From positions 5,402-69,401 of the forward strand of contig NZ_QRZF01000028.1 in assembly GCF_003464595.1 (NCBI RefSeq): a stretch of 64,000 nucleotides of DNA, in the 5' to 3' direction. Below, piece by piece: positions 43,910-53,707 of the stretch (positions are counted from its first letter, which is position 1; every line of letters begins with the position of its first letter). The DNA is from Bacteroides intestinalis (GTDB lineage: Bacteria > Bacteroidota > Bacteroidia > Bacteroidales > Bacteroidaceae). The translations under genes were made by a program, and so were the position numbers. A model generated the notes under the pieces. It worked only from the letters and a program-made list of their open reading frames with translations, ran no database searches and was not told where the DNA came from.

Positions 43910-44995
43910 TCATATTTTTATGGATAACTTCGAATCACGCTCATGCCTTTGCAGAGACAAGGATATTAATTCGGTTATCAGGTCTTTATATGGAATGCCT
44001 GTTTGTTCCCAAAGTTTAGGATACATACTGATTTCCGTAAAGCCTGGTAAGGTATTGACTTCATTCAATACAAATCTATTATCTTCAGTCAGGAAGAAAT
44101 CAACTCGTGCCATACCTTCACAGCAAATGGTCTTAAATGCTTTTACTGCACATTCTCTGATCTGTCCGGACATTTCGGCGTTTATTTCAGCCGGAATTTG
44201 CAATTTTGCTCCGGTTGAACTTATATATTTAGCATCATAAGAATAAAAATCTTTGGTTGCTACAATTTCTCCCACTACGGATGCCCGTACATGTTCATTA
44301 CCTAATACGGCACATTCGATTTCTTTTCCTATAATGGCTTCTTCTACCAGAATTTTATTATCATATTGGAATGCAGTAGATAATGCTATTGTAAATTCAT
44401 CTTCATTCGTAACTTTGCTTACACCTACGGATGAACCCGCATTGGCAGGTTTTACGAAAAGAGGAAGTCCCAATACGGACACAATCTCACTATATAAAAA
44501 TTCGGAAGGATTGTATTTATATAATGTATAAGAGTCGGCAACAGGAATATTGGCAGCTTTCAGTAAGCACTTTGTTACATCCTTATCCATTGCTATGGCA
44601 GAACCTAATACATCCGGACCAACGAAGGGGATGTTTATTGATTTTAGAAAGCCCTGCAAAGTTCCGTCTTCTCCGAATGTTCCGTGTACAATGGGAAACG
44701 CTACATCAATATTCTCTATAACCATATTTGTACCTTTACTTATAATCTCAATCTTTTCAGAAGAATGAGTCATATAAACACTGGTGGCGTCTGCAAAATA
44801 ATCATCTTTTGCCAGATTGATATTCTGCATCTTATACTCTGGGTTATAAAACCAATTTCCTGCTCTGTCAATGCCTATTAATAAGGGGTTAAACTTGCTT
44901 CTATCTATTGCATTGAATATATTAGTAGCTGATTTCAAAGAAACTTCATGTTCGGCAGATTGTCCACCGAAAATGATTGCGATAGTTGTATTCAT
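43910..44995 (-). CDS. ddl: D-alanine--D-alanine ligase
   Basis: The 361-residue ATP-grasp ligase has IIFGGQSAEHEVSLKSATNI at the N-terminus, VFPIVHGTFGEDGTLQGFLK-like substrate blocks, LPLFVKPANAGSSVGVSKV (ATP-binding loop) and RFVLNEVNTLPGFTEISMYPKLWE (metal-binding Glu/Asn). It joins two D-Ala for peptidoglycan. At 361 residues it is longer than DdlB (about 306) and matches the VanA/DdlA-length branch. Confidence 0.95.
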   Translation of the reverse strand: MNTTIAIIFGGQSAEHEVSLKSATNIFNAIDRSKFNPLLIGIDRAGNWFYNPEYKMQNINLAKDDYFADATSVYMTHSSEKIEIISKGTNMVIENIDVAFPIVHGTFGEDGTLQGFLKSINIPFVGPDVLGSAIAMDKDVTKCLLKAANIPVADSYTLYKYNPSEFLYSEIVSVLGLPLFVKPANAGSSVGVSKVTNEDEFTIALSTAFQYDNKILVEEAIIGKEIECAVLGNEHVRASVVGEIVATKDFYSYDAKYISSTGAKLQIPAEINAEMSGQIRECAVKAFKTICCEGMARVDFFLTEDNRFVLNEVNTLPGFTEISMYPKLWEQTGIPYKDLITELISLSLQRHERDSKLSIKI

Positions 44996-45023
44996 AGGTG
45001 TTATTTACTCTAAATTTGAAGCG

Positions 45024-45031
45024 CAAATTTA
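45024..45031 (-). promoter_or_regulatory. ddl promoter -7 box
   Basis: The reverse strand reads TAAATTTG (TAnnTTTG), about 29 bp before the ddl ATG at 44995. The same 183-bp gap must also hold the rightward promoter for the ATP-grasp gene; the best candidate is TACTTTCG at 45149, one base off consensus. Confidence 0.55.
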
Positions 45032-45178
45032 AGAGAATATGCAGAATAATTTTAGATTTCCTCCTATTATTTTTGAGCAAAAACAGAGTTGTTTTCATCT
45101 CTTGAAAATAATTATTGAGTCTGCGATATTTTGTATCATTTAATTCACTACTTTCGGGCACTTTTTTAAAAAGACGAA

Positions 45179-46645
45179 ATGAACAATGTATTGATCCTTG
45201 TAGACAGCTTGGATGATTGGAAGCCATATTCCAAAACAAACAGCATTTTAACAGTATCTGACTACCTGAAGTATAAATCACCGGGAAAGGATCGTAAATT
45301 AGTAATCAACCTGAGTAATGATTATAGCTATAACTCCGAAGGCTATTATTGCTCGTTATTAGCCCAAACGAGGGGGCATAAAGTTATTCCCGGAGTAGAT
45401 ATAATTAATAAGGTGGAAGCAGGTGCAGGTATCCGTATGGATAGCAATCTTCAAAAGCTTTGTTATCAATGGATTCAGAAAAATGAAATAACCGATGATC
45501 TTTGGTCTCTGAATGTATACTTTGGCACTTGCAAAGAGAAAGGATTGGAGCGTATAGCCCGTTTTATTTTTGAGAATTATCCGGCTCCTTTATTGCGGGT
45601 TACATTAAATACGCGACATAAGAATCAGATAGAAAATATTCAGTTTTTACCTTTGGGGTCATTGAATAATGAGGAAGAGGATTATTTCGCTAATGCTCTG
45701 GATTTGTTTAACAGAAAAGTGTGGCGCAATCCTCAGGCTTCGAAATCGGCAAGATACAACCTGGCTATACTGTATGATCCGGATGAGAAATTTCCGCCAA
45801 GCGATAAAAAGGCACTTCACAAACTACTTGAACTGGCTAAGAAGATGGATATTCATGCCGAATTGCTAACTGAAGAAGATGCCACACGACTGATGGAGTT
45901 TGATGCCTTATTTATTCGTACCACTACTTCGTTAAACCATTACACGTTCCGGCTTTCACAATTGGCCACACAAAATGGGTTGGCTGTTATAGATGATCCT
46001 CAATCTATTATCCGCTGTACCAATAAGGTTTATCTGAAAGAATTGTTTGAGAAGGAAAAGATTCCGGCACCGCTTTCCATGTTACTATTCAAATCGAATG
46101 TCAACTCTTATGAGGAGATTACGGAACAACTTGGTAGTCCTTTTATCCTGAAAATCCCAGATGGCTCTTTCTCTATCGGTATGAAGAAAGTCAATAATGA
46201 GATCGAGTTGGATGAAGCGTTGAAAGTATTGTTTGATAAGTCATCTATACTGCTGGCTCAGGAGTTCGCTCCAACAGATTTTGACTGGCGTATCGGCATT
46301 TTGAATGGAGAGCCTCTCTATGCGTGTAAGTATTATATGGCTAAGGGACATTGGCAAATCTATTGCCATTATTCTTCCGGACGGAGCCGTTGCGGACTGG
46401 TGGAGACTATTCCTATTTATCAAGTGCCACGTAAGGTATTGGATACAGCGCTGCGCGCGGCCTCTTTTATTGGGAAAGGCCTGTATGGAGTAGATTTGAA
46501 AATGGTAAATGACCGTGCTATTGTTATTGAGATAAATGATAATCCCAGCATTGACCATGGGTTAGAAGATGCCATTCTGGGAGACGAACTCTACTATCGG
46601 TTGCTGAATAACTTTTGGCGTATGTTGGATGTAAAACGTTTCTAA
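45179..46645 (+). CDS. RimK-like ATP-grasp ligase with N-terminal RLAN domain
   Basis: The 488-residue protein has an N-terminal RLAN-type domain (1-150; VLILVDSLDDWKPYSKTNSILTV, VINLSNDYSYNSEGYYCSLLAQTRGHKVIP), a linker and a RimK-like ATP-grasp fold (about 200-480; IIRCTNKVYLKELFEKEKIP, PFILKIPDGSFSIGMKKV, LAQEFAPTDFDWRIGILNGEPLYA, VIEINDNPSIDHG). The end supplies the Asn/Glu metal ligands. Families like this ligate amino acids onto proteins or small peptides. The GNAT gene 5 bp downstream is the usual companion. The product is unknown. Confidence 0.88.
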   Translation: MNNVLILVDSLDDWKPYSKTNSILTVSDYLKYKSPGKDRKLVINLSNDYSYNSEGYYCSLLAQTRGHKVIPGVDIINKVEAGAGIRMDSNLQKLCYQWIQKNEITDDLWSLNVYFGTCKEKGLERIARFIFENYPAPLLRVTLNTRHKNQIENIQFLPLGSLNNEEEDYFANALDLFNRKVWRNPQASKSARYNLAILYDPDEKFPPSDKKALHKLLELAKKMDIHAELLTEEDATRLMEFDALFIRTTTSLNHYTFRLSQLATQNGLAVIDDPQSIIRCTNKVYLKELFEKEKIPAPLSMLLFKSNVNSYEEITEQLGSPFILKIPDGSFSIGMKKVNNEIELDEALKVLFDKSSILLAQEFAPTDFDWRIGILNGEPLYACKYYMAKGHWQIYCHYSSGRSRCGLVETIPIYQVPRKVLDTALRAASFIGKGLYGVDLKMVNDRAIVIEINDNPSIDHGLEDAILGDELYYRLLNNFWRMLDVKRF

Positions 46646-46650
46646 TTCGT

Positions 46651-47112
46651 ATGGAACAGCGATTTATACTTCGTTTGGCTGAAATTGATGATATTCCGTC
46701 AATTATGGAGATAGAACAAATTTGTTTTGATAAAGATAGTTTTTCAAAACGTCAGTTTGTTTATCTTATTTCTCAAGCAAAAGGATACTTTTGTGTAGCA
46801 GAATATCAGCAAAGGGTGGGGGGCTATTTTAGTGTGTTGATAAATCAACGTGCTTGTAGTCTACGTATCTATTCGATAGCTGTTCATCCTGATTTTCGTG
46901 GCAAGAAAGTGGGGCAATTACTAATAGATCAGATAGCTGTTATTGCCCAAAAACAAGGCTTAAAGAGAATTACTTTGGAGGTGAATGTTTCTAATTCCCC
47001 GGCTATTCATTTATATGAAAAAAATGGTTTTAAATGTACTTCCATAAAAGAGAACTATTATCATAACGGGACTTCTGCATATTATATGCAGAGGCCCACT
47101 ATAGTTGAATAG
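46651..47112 (+). CDS. GNAT-family N-acetyltransferase (RimI-like)
   Basis: The 153-residue protein from ATG 46651 has the GNAT core: RIYSIAVHPDFRGKKVGQLLIDQIAVIA (acetyl-CoA pyrophosphate loop R-G-x-x-x-G-x-L-L), ITLEVNVSNSPAIHLYEKNGF (motif B). This is the RimI branch, which acetylates N-termini or small amines. Its start is 5 bp after the ATP-grasp stop. It probably modifies the product of that ligase. A longer in-frame start at 46615 overlaps the upstream gene and is rejected. Confidence 0.9.
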   Translation: MEQRFILRLAEIDDIPSIMEIEQICFDKDSFSKRQFVYLISQAKGYFCVAEYQQRVGGYFSVLINQRACSLRIYSIAVHPDFRGKKVGQLLIDQIAVIAQKQGLKRITLEVNVSNSPAIHLYEKNGFKCTSIKENYYHNGTSAYYMQRPTIVE

Positions 47113-47140
47113 ATATTCTTCTCTGGAAATCCGGTATCAG

Positions 47141-47210
47141 AAACAGGAATTAATAAACAAACAGAGAGGCTGATTGCCCCTCTGCTTTACAATATTCTTA
47201 ATTCCTGTTT
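47141..47210. repeat. Nested inverted repeat after the GNAT gene
   Basis: AAACAGGAATTAA (47141-47153) and its exact complement TTAATTCCTGTTT (47198-47210) enclose a second stem, CAGAGAGG (47162) with CCCCTCTG (47177). The outer arm has 13 perfect pairs. It lies 29 bp after the GNAT stop and probably ends that transcript, though no strong T run follows. Confidence 0.7.
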
Positions 47211-47309
47211 AAAAATATAGTGTAATACTCTCTTTTCTTTGTCAAATTGTTAACAAGATCGATAGAATTATTAAACCTTGTTGTAAAATGTCCTGTAAAG
47301 GCTCTGAAA

Positions 47310-47340
47310 TTTGGAGAAATCAAGAAAAGCCGTATCTTTG
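47310..47340 (+). promoter_or_regulatory. Near-ideal Bacteroides promoter for an orphan RNA
   Basis: TTTG at 47310-47313 and TATCTTTG at 47333-47340 are separated by 19 bp, an exact match to the TTTG-N19-21-TAnnTTTG layout. The start site should be near 47347. No protein gene lies ahead on this strand. Confidence 0.8.
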
Positions 47341-47346
47341 CAATGT

Positions 47347-47412
47347 GTTTTTCATAGTATTAGATTTAAGGTTAACAAAAGATTGGCTGTCTGGGATAGA
47401 TAGCCTTTTTTT
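47347..47412 (+). ncRNA. Small RNA candidate, about 65 nt
   Basis: A consensus promoter (47310-47340) is followed by about 40 nt without an ORF, containing TATTAGATTTAAGGTTAAC, and then a terminator hairpin. From memory, similar cores recur in Bacteroides intergenic regions, but I could not check that. The transcript runs towards the 3' end of the convergent Dyp peroxidase gene (47440) and could reach it by read-through. Confidence 0.7.
47385..47412 (+). terminator. Terminator of the small RNA
   Basis: GGCTGTCT pairs with AGATAGCC (one G-T pair) around a GGGAT loop and is followed by TTTTTTT. Confidence 0.85.
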
Positions 47413-47439
47413 ATGTTTGCCCAGCATGGGGGCGAACTG

Positions 47440-48399
47440 CTAATCTTCTCCAAGTAGATCGTAAGACGGTGCAAAGAACAGGGTCCCGGTAACCGCAGTA
47501 CTAAAATCAAGCAAGCGGTCGGTGTTGCCTACAGGATTCCCGATAAACATACTTTCCAACATCTGGCGCGTAGTACTGAATGTACTTGCATATCCAATGA
47601 AATAAGTACCGTATTCTCCTTTTGAAGTATTGGCAAATGGCATATTGGCACGTACTATTTTTAAATCATCTCCAATATTTGTTACAGCATTATGTGCATT
47701 TGCAGGCTTTTCTTCATCCGACAATTCCACATCATTGAACTTTCTTCGTCCTATCACCTTTTCCTGCTCTTCTACCGGAAGCGCATTCCAGGCATTCATA
47801 TCGTGAATATACTTCTGTACAAATACATAACTTCCACCCGCAAAATCCGGATCTTCTTCACCAACTACGGCAAAATGATAAGGATTCTCGTCTACGGCTG
47901 GAGATTCTGTTCCATCTACGAAGCCAATGATTGCTTTACCATCCATATATCTGAAACCGTGAGTTTCATCAATAGCTTCGACAGCCCCCTTCAGTTTTTC
48001 GTCGATGATAGAAGCAAATTCGTAACATAGCCCCATTTGCCGTGCCCGGATATGAAACAGTATATCACCGGGAGTGGATACAGCTGTATATTTACTTCCC
48101 CTTATTTCTTTGAAAGTTTCCAATTCTTTGGGTTTCCCCCTGCCAGGGAAAATACGATCCCATACATTAGCACTGAAACTTATCGTGCTACTGAACTGTG
48201 CATCGGGAAAGCGATTACGCATACTACGTATTAACGCTGAGAAATTGGCACATACATCTTTTACTTTGTCGACGGCATCAGGAGATTGATTTAATCCGTA
48301 AACGATGAAAATGGCATTTTCACCTTGTCTTTCGGTTACATCCTGTGGGGTGTTTCCTGCGAATGGATTTTGATGTGAATTCATACTTTTTCCTTTCAT
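47440..48399 (-). CDS. Dyp-type heme peroxidase
   Basis: The 319-residue protein has the family signature IIGFVDGTESPAVDENPYHFAVV (G-x-x-D-G with distal Asp), a proximal heme His in NAHNAVTNI and the distal arginine region GEYGTYFIGYAST. It lacks a signal peptide, so it is probably cytoplasmic. It uses peroxide to oxidise organic compounds or handle heme. The start is at 48399 or the Met at 48384. A TATTTTTG -7 box lies upstream at 48455-48448. Confidence 0.95.
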   Translation of the reverse strand: MKGKSMNSHQNPFAGNTPQDVTERQGENAIFIVYGLNQSPDAVDKVKDVCANFSALIRSMRNRFPDAQFSSTISFSANVWDRIFPGRGKPKELETFKEIRGSKYTAVSTPGDILFHIRARQMGLCYEFASIIDEKLKGAVEAIDETHGFRYMDGKAIIGFVDGTESPAVDENPYHFAVVGEEDPDFAGGSYVFVQKYIHDMNAWNALPVEEQEKVIGRRKFNDVELSDEEKPANAHNAVTNIGDDLKIVRANMPFANTSKGEYGTYFIGYASTFSTTRQMLESMFIGNPVGNTDRLLDFSTAVTGTLFFAPSYDLLGED

Positions 48400-48447
48400 T
48401 AAATTTATACTTCAAAATATAACTTACCAAATGATGTTTTGTTCATA

Positions 48448-48455
48448 CAAAAATA
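48448..48455 (-). promoter_or_regulatory. Dyp peroxidase -7 box
   Basis: The reverse strand reads TATTTTTG (TAnnTTTG), about 50 bp before the ATG at 48399. Confidence 0.55.
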
Positions 48456-48606
48456 GTGGAATTCCTTCTTTGCATCTGTTGATGAATGTTTAAGCAACGT
48501 TAAATGGATGTCGCTTTTTTGTTCTGATTGTAGTAATAATAGTTCAAAAGGGTATAATTTATAGAAAAAACGTTTTCATAGAGTACAACCTGAAAGTTTT
48601 TGTGTT

Positions 48607-48614
48607 TACATTTG
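48607..48614 (+). promoter_or_regulatory. ATP synthase operon promoter -7 box
   Basis: TACATTTG matches TAnnTTTG and leaves a leader of about 140 nt before atpD. The 364-bp gap between the Dyp and atpD genes otherwise contains only AT-rich sequence and no ORF I can support. Confidence 0.6.
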
Positions 48615-48733
48615 CAAAGTTGCTTATGTAACTATTCCGTAAAAATTAAGATTTGAAGCTTTGAACAAAAACTATTCAATAGGTGTTAAGCTCATAGCAG
48701 CGGAATGACAAGAACGCGACTTGTAGAGTTTAG

Positions 48734-50284
<1,551 letters not shown>

Positions 50285-50307
50285 AAAATAAAAGAAGGAA
50301 AGAGGCT

Positions 50308-50553
50308 ATGAAGAAGTTGTATTTGAACATAGTGTCTCCTGAAAAGGAAATTTATAATGGAGAAGTGGAAAGTGTAACGCTACCTGGTACGATAGGAACG
50401 TTTACCATCCTTCCGCAACATGCACCCATTGTGTCTTCGCTTCGTGAAGGTAAGGTGATGTATGTACCGACAGAAGGAGAAGAACAGACTCTTGACATAG
50501 AGGGTGGTTTCATTGAGTTAAGTGGTGGAGTGGTTTCTGCCTGCGTAGACTGA
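50308..50553 (+). CDS. atpC: F1Fo ATP synthase subunit epsilon
   Basis: The 81-residue protein has LNIVSPEKEIYNGEVESVTLPGTIGTFTILPQHAPIVSSLREG, the beta-sandwich domain of AtpC. It lacks the C-terminal two-helix domain (usual length about 135), as in other short epsilon forms, so inhibition of ATP hydrolysis by that arm is not expected. It follows atpD by 23 bp. Confidence 0.95.
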   Translation: MKKLYLNIVSPEKEIYNGEVESVTLPGTIGTFTILPQHAPIVSSLREGKVMYVPTEGEEQTLDIEGGFIELSGGVVSACVD

Positions 50554-50603
50554 CAATAGTCTTTTCATCCTTAATTCTTTCATTCTTAATTTTAAATAAT
50601 ACT

Positions 50604-51029
50604 ATGAGTATCAGCTTGACAAAGCGCAATTTTTTATATCAGATCACCCTGTTGACATTAATAGCAGGATGGGTAGGCGCAGGGATTTTACATTATTTAT
50701 TGCCTGGACATTATTTTGGAGGATATCCTTTCATTCCGGTATATTTCTTCTTGTTCGGGCTTTTTGAAATATCTATGTTTGATGCTTGCCGTAAGCATGC
50801 CCCGCAAAAGATGTTGCTGCTTTACATGGCGATGAAGGTGATGAAGATGTTGCTCTCTGTGATACTCTTGGTGGTGTACTGCTTTGCAGTGCGGGAAGAA
50901 GCTAAGTTATTCCTGCTGACATTCATCCTTTACTATATAGTCTATCTGATATATGAGACTTGGTTCTTTTTTACTTATGAAGTAGGAAAGAAACAGAAAA
51001 AAGAAAAGAAAAATGAAACAAATGCATAA
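50604..51029 (+). CDS. AtpI-position membrane protein
   Basis: The 141-residue protein has four hydrophobic segments (about 12-30, 40-58, 72-92, 100-125) and a Lys-rich tail. Its place between atpC and atpB and its size match AtpI-like assembly proteins, though sequence identity is weak. The family is thought to help assemble the c-ring. Its 3' end overlaps atpB by 17 bp. Confidence 0.75.
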   Translation: MSISLTKRNFLYQITLLTLIAGWVGAGILHYLLPGHYFGGYPFIPVYFFLFGLFEISMFDACRKHAPQKMLLLYMAMKVMKMLLSVILLVVYCFAVREEAKLFLLTFILYYIVYLIYETWFFFTYEVGKKQKKEKKNETNA

Positions 51030-52164
51030 TCTATTGACCGGAATATTCCTGATGCTGGGAATGCTGCTTACTACCTTGCCTGTTATGGCACAGGGGATTG
51101 AAGCGGAACTTGACAGCGTAGCCAAACGGGATGATGTCACTTCTACCGAACAGAAAGAAAACACGGTGGATGTGAAAGAGATCGTCTTCGGGCACATTGG
51201 CGATGCTTACGAGTGGCATATTACCACATGGGGAAAAACGCACGTCACTATCCCATTACCTATTATTGTATATAGCTCGCAGACTGGTTGGCACACTTTC
51301 CTCTCTTCACGATTGGAAGAAAATGGAGGATCCTATGAAGGATTCTTTATAGCTCCGGCAGGTAGCAGGTACGAAGGTAAGTTGGTTGAGCATGATGCAG
51401 CCGGAAACGAAATACGTCCCTGGGATATTTCTATTACAAAAGTGACACTGTCACTGTTGATTAACAGCGTATTGCTACTTGTCATTATTCTGGCCGTTGC
51501 CCAGTGGTATCGCAAACATCCGCAAGGTAGTGCGGCTCCGGGCGGCTTCATCGGATTTATGGAGATGTTTATAATGATGGTGAACGACGATATCATTAAG
51601 AGTTGTGTAGGGCCGAAGTATCGGAAGTTTGCTCCTTACCTGCTGACAGCGTTCTTCTTCATCTTTATAAATAATATCATGGGGTTGATTCCCATTTTCC
51701 CGGGTGGAGCTAATGTGACGGGTAATATTGCTATTACGATGGTTCTGGCACTTTTTACATTTGTTGCCGTCAACCTGTTCGGAACGAAAACCTATTGGAA
51801 AGATATTTTTTGGCCGGATGTGCCTTGGTGGCTGAAGGTTCCTGTACCGATGATGCCATTTATTGAATTCTTCGGTATCTTCACCAAACCATTTGCCTTA
51901 ATGATTCGTCTTTTTGCCAATATGTTGGCTGGACACATGGCAATGTTGGTGTTAACATGTCTGATCTTTATTTCCGCCAGTATGGGACCTGCGCTTAACG
52001 GTACGCTTACCGTGGCCTCTGTGCTGTTCAACATCTTTATGAATGCGTTGGAGTTACTGGTAGCATTTATCCAGGCATATGTATTCACTATGTTGTCTGC
52101 CGTATTTATCGGATTGGCTCAGGAAGAACATAAAGAAGTTAAAGTGAAAGAAAACAACAATTAA
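51013..52164 (+). CDS. atpB: F1Fo ATP synthase subunit a
   Basis: The 383-residue protein is longer than E. coli AtpB (271). It begins with a signal-peptide-like segment (LLTGIFLMLGMLLTTLPVMA) and about 120 periplasm-type residues before the first conserved membrane segment. The proton-path motif KPFALMIRLFANMLAGHMAMLV contains the essential Arg, and NALELLVAFIQAYVFTMLSAVFIGLA forms the closing helix. Long N-terminal a-subunits are usual in Bacteroidetes. Confidence 0.95.
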   Translation: MKQMHNLLTGIFLMLGMLLTTLPVMAQGIEAELDSVAKRDDVTSTEQKENTVDVKEIVFGHIGDAYEWHITTWGKTHVTIPLPIIVYSSQTGWHTFLSSRLEENGGSYEGFFIAPAGSRYEGKLVEHDAAGNEIRPWDISITKVTLSLLINSVLLLVIILAVAQWYRKHPQGSAAPGGFIGFMEMFIMMVNDDIIKSCVGPKYRKFAPYLLTAFFFIFINNIMGLIPIFPGGANVTGNIAITMVLALFTFVAVNLFGTKTYWKDIFWPDVPWWLKVPVPMMPFIEFFGIFTKPFALMIRLFANMLAGHMAMLVLTCLIFISASMGPALNGTLTVASVLFNIFMNALELLVAFIQAYVFTMLSAVFIGLAQEEHKEVKVKENNN

Positions 52165-52179
52165 TAATAAACCATTTAA

Positions 52180-52449
<270 letters not shown>

Positions 52450-52468
52450 TTAAAACGTAGATAAAATT

Positions 52469-52975
52469 ATGTCATTGTTATTACCCGATAGTGGTCTGCT
52501 GTTCTGGATGCTTTTGTCGTTCGGCGTGGTGTTCGTGGTGTTGGCGAAGTATGGCTTTCCTGTCATTACCAAAATGGTAGAAGGTCGCAGAACCTACATT
52601 GACCAATCGCTGGAAGTGGCAAAAGAAGCTAATGCGCAACTTCAAAGGCTGAAAGCTGAGAGTGAAGCATTGGTTGCTGCTGCCAATAAGGAGCAAGGAC
52701 GCATTCTGCGGGAGGCGATGCACGAGCGTGACAAGATTATCGTCGAAGCACGCAAGCAGGCGGAAGTCGCTGCGCAGAAAGAGCTGGACGATGTGAAGAA
52801 GCAGATACAGCAAGAAAAAGAAGAGGCAATACGTGATATTCGTCGACAGGTTGCCGTGCTTTCTGTAGATATTGCGGAGAAAGTAATTCGTAAGAATCTG
52901 GATGAAGAGCATGAACAGATGGAGATGATAGACCGGATGCTGGACGAAGTACTGGCAGCCTCAAGAAGCAATTAA
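52469..52975 (+). CDS. atpF: F1Fo ATP synthase subunit b
   Basis: The 168-residue protein has one N-terminal membrane helix ([24 protein letters not shown]) followed by a long charged coiled coil ([28 protein letters not shown] onward). It is the peripheral stalk. A single b gene, with no b' partner, implies a homodimer. Confidence 0.96.
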   Translation: MSLLLPDSGLLFWMLLSFGVVFVVLAKYGFPVITKMVEGRRTYIDQSLEVAKEANAQLQRLKAESEALVAAANKEQGRILREAMHERDKIIVEARKQAEVAAQKELDDVKKQIQQEKEEAIRDIRRQVAVLSVDIAEKVIRKNLDEEHEQMEMIDRMLDEVLAASRSN

Positions 52976-53052
52976 GTAGCGATAAAGCGATTGGCGATGA
53001 GTGATTAGCGCAATGCTGATTATGAGTCGCTAATCACTAATAATTAAAGGAA
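52976..53052. repeat. atpF-atpH gap with iterated-word inverted repeat
   Basis: AGTGATTAGCG (53000-53010) and its perfect complement CGCTAATCACT (53028-53038) form an 11-bp stem with a 17-nt loop. The 5' side also repeats GCGAT three times. It is one of a series at gene boundaries from here to 58724. Confidence 0.7.
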
Positions 53053-53613
53053 ATGGATATAGGAATTGTTTCGATGCGATATGCCAAAGCGTTGATAGAA
53101 TACGTGAAAGGTACGGGGGCTGAAGACTGCGTATACCATGAATTGCGTATGCTGGAACGGAGCTTCCGTAAGCATCCTGATTTACGGGAAGCGTTGGATA
53201 ACCCTATTTTGAAGATTAAGGAGAAATTTGCTCTGATTTGTACTGCTGCCGTGGGCAATGGAGAAGTGAGCCGGGAGTTCTCCCGTTTCATAACACTTGT
53301 GTTGAAAAATCGTCGGGAATACTATTTGCAGTACATCTGTCTGACTTATCTTGATCTATACAGGAAATTGAAGCATATCGGCGTAGGAAAGCTGATTACA
53401 GCTGTACCTGTGAGCCGGGACGTTTGGGAACGCATTCGAGATAGTGCTTCTACTTTGCTACATGCACAGATGGAGTTACAAACTGAAGTTGATCCTTCGA
53501 TAGAAGGGGGCTTCATCTTTGATATCAACGATTTCCGACTGGATGCCAGCATCGCCACGCAACTAAAGAGAGTGAAACAACAGTTCATTGATAAGAACAG
53601 AAGAATCGTATGA
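53053..53613 (+). CDS. atpH: F1Fo ATP synthase subunit delta
   Basis: The 186-residue protein shows the delta/OSCP pattern: MRYAKALIEYVKGTGAEDCVYHEL at the N-terminus and the conserved C-terminal EVDPSIEGGFIFDINDFRLDASIATQLKRVKQQF. It joins the peripheral stalk to F1. Confidence 0.95.
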   Translation: MDIGIVSMRYAKALIEYVKGTGAEDCVYHELRMLERSFRKHPDLREALDNPILKIKEKFALICTAAVGNGEVSREFSRFITLVLKNRREYYLQYICLTYLDLYRKLKHIGVGKLITAVPVSRDVWERIRDSASTLLHAQMELQTEVDPSIEGGFIFDINDFRLDASIATQLKRVKQQFIDKNRRIV

Positions 53614-53707
53614 TTTACGATTAGAGCTACTCTACATTGTAAGTAGTGGATCGGACTTAAGGAAATTTCAATCGTAAATCGTAAATAACTAAATCGTAAA
53701 TAGAATC
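53614..53707. repeat. atpH-atpA gap with iterated-word inverted repeat
   Basis: ATTTACGATT (53613-53622) pairs perfectly with AATCGTAAAT (53670-53679), and CGTAAAT occurs three times on the 3' side. The word differs from the neighbouring gaps, but the arrangement is the same. Confidence 0.68.
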
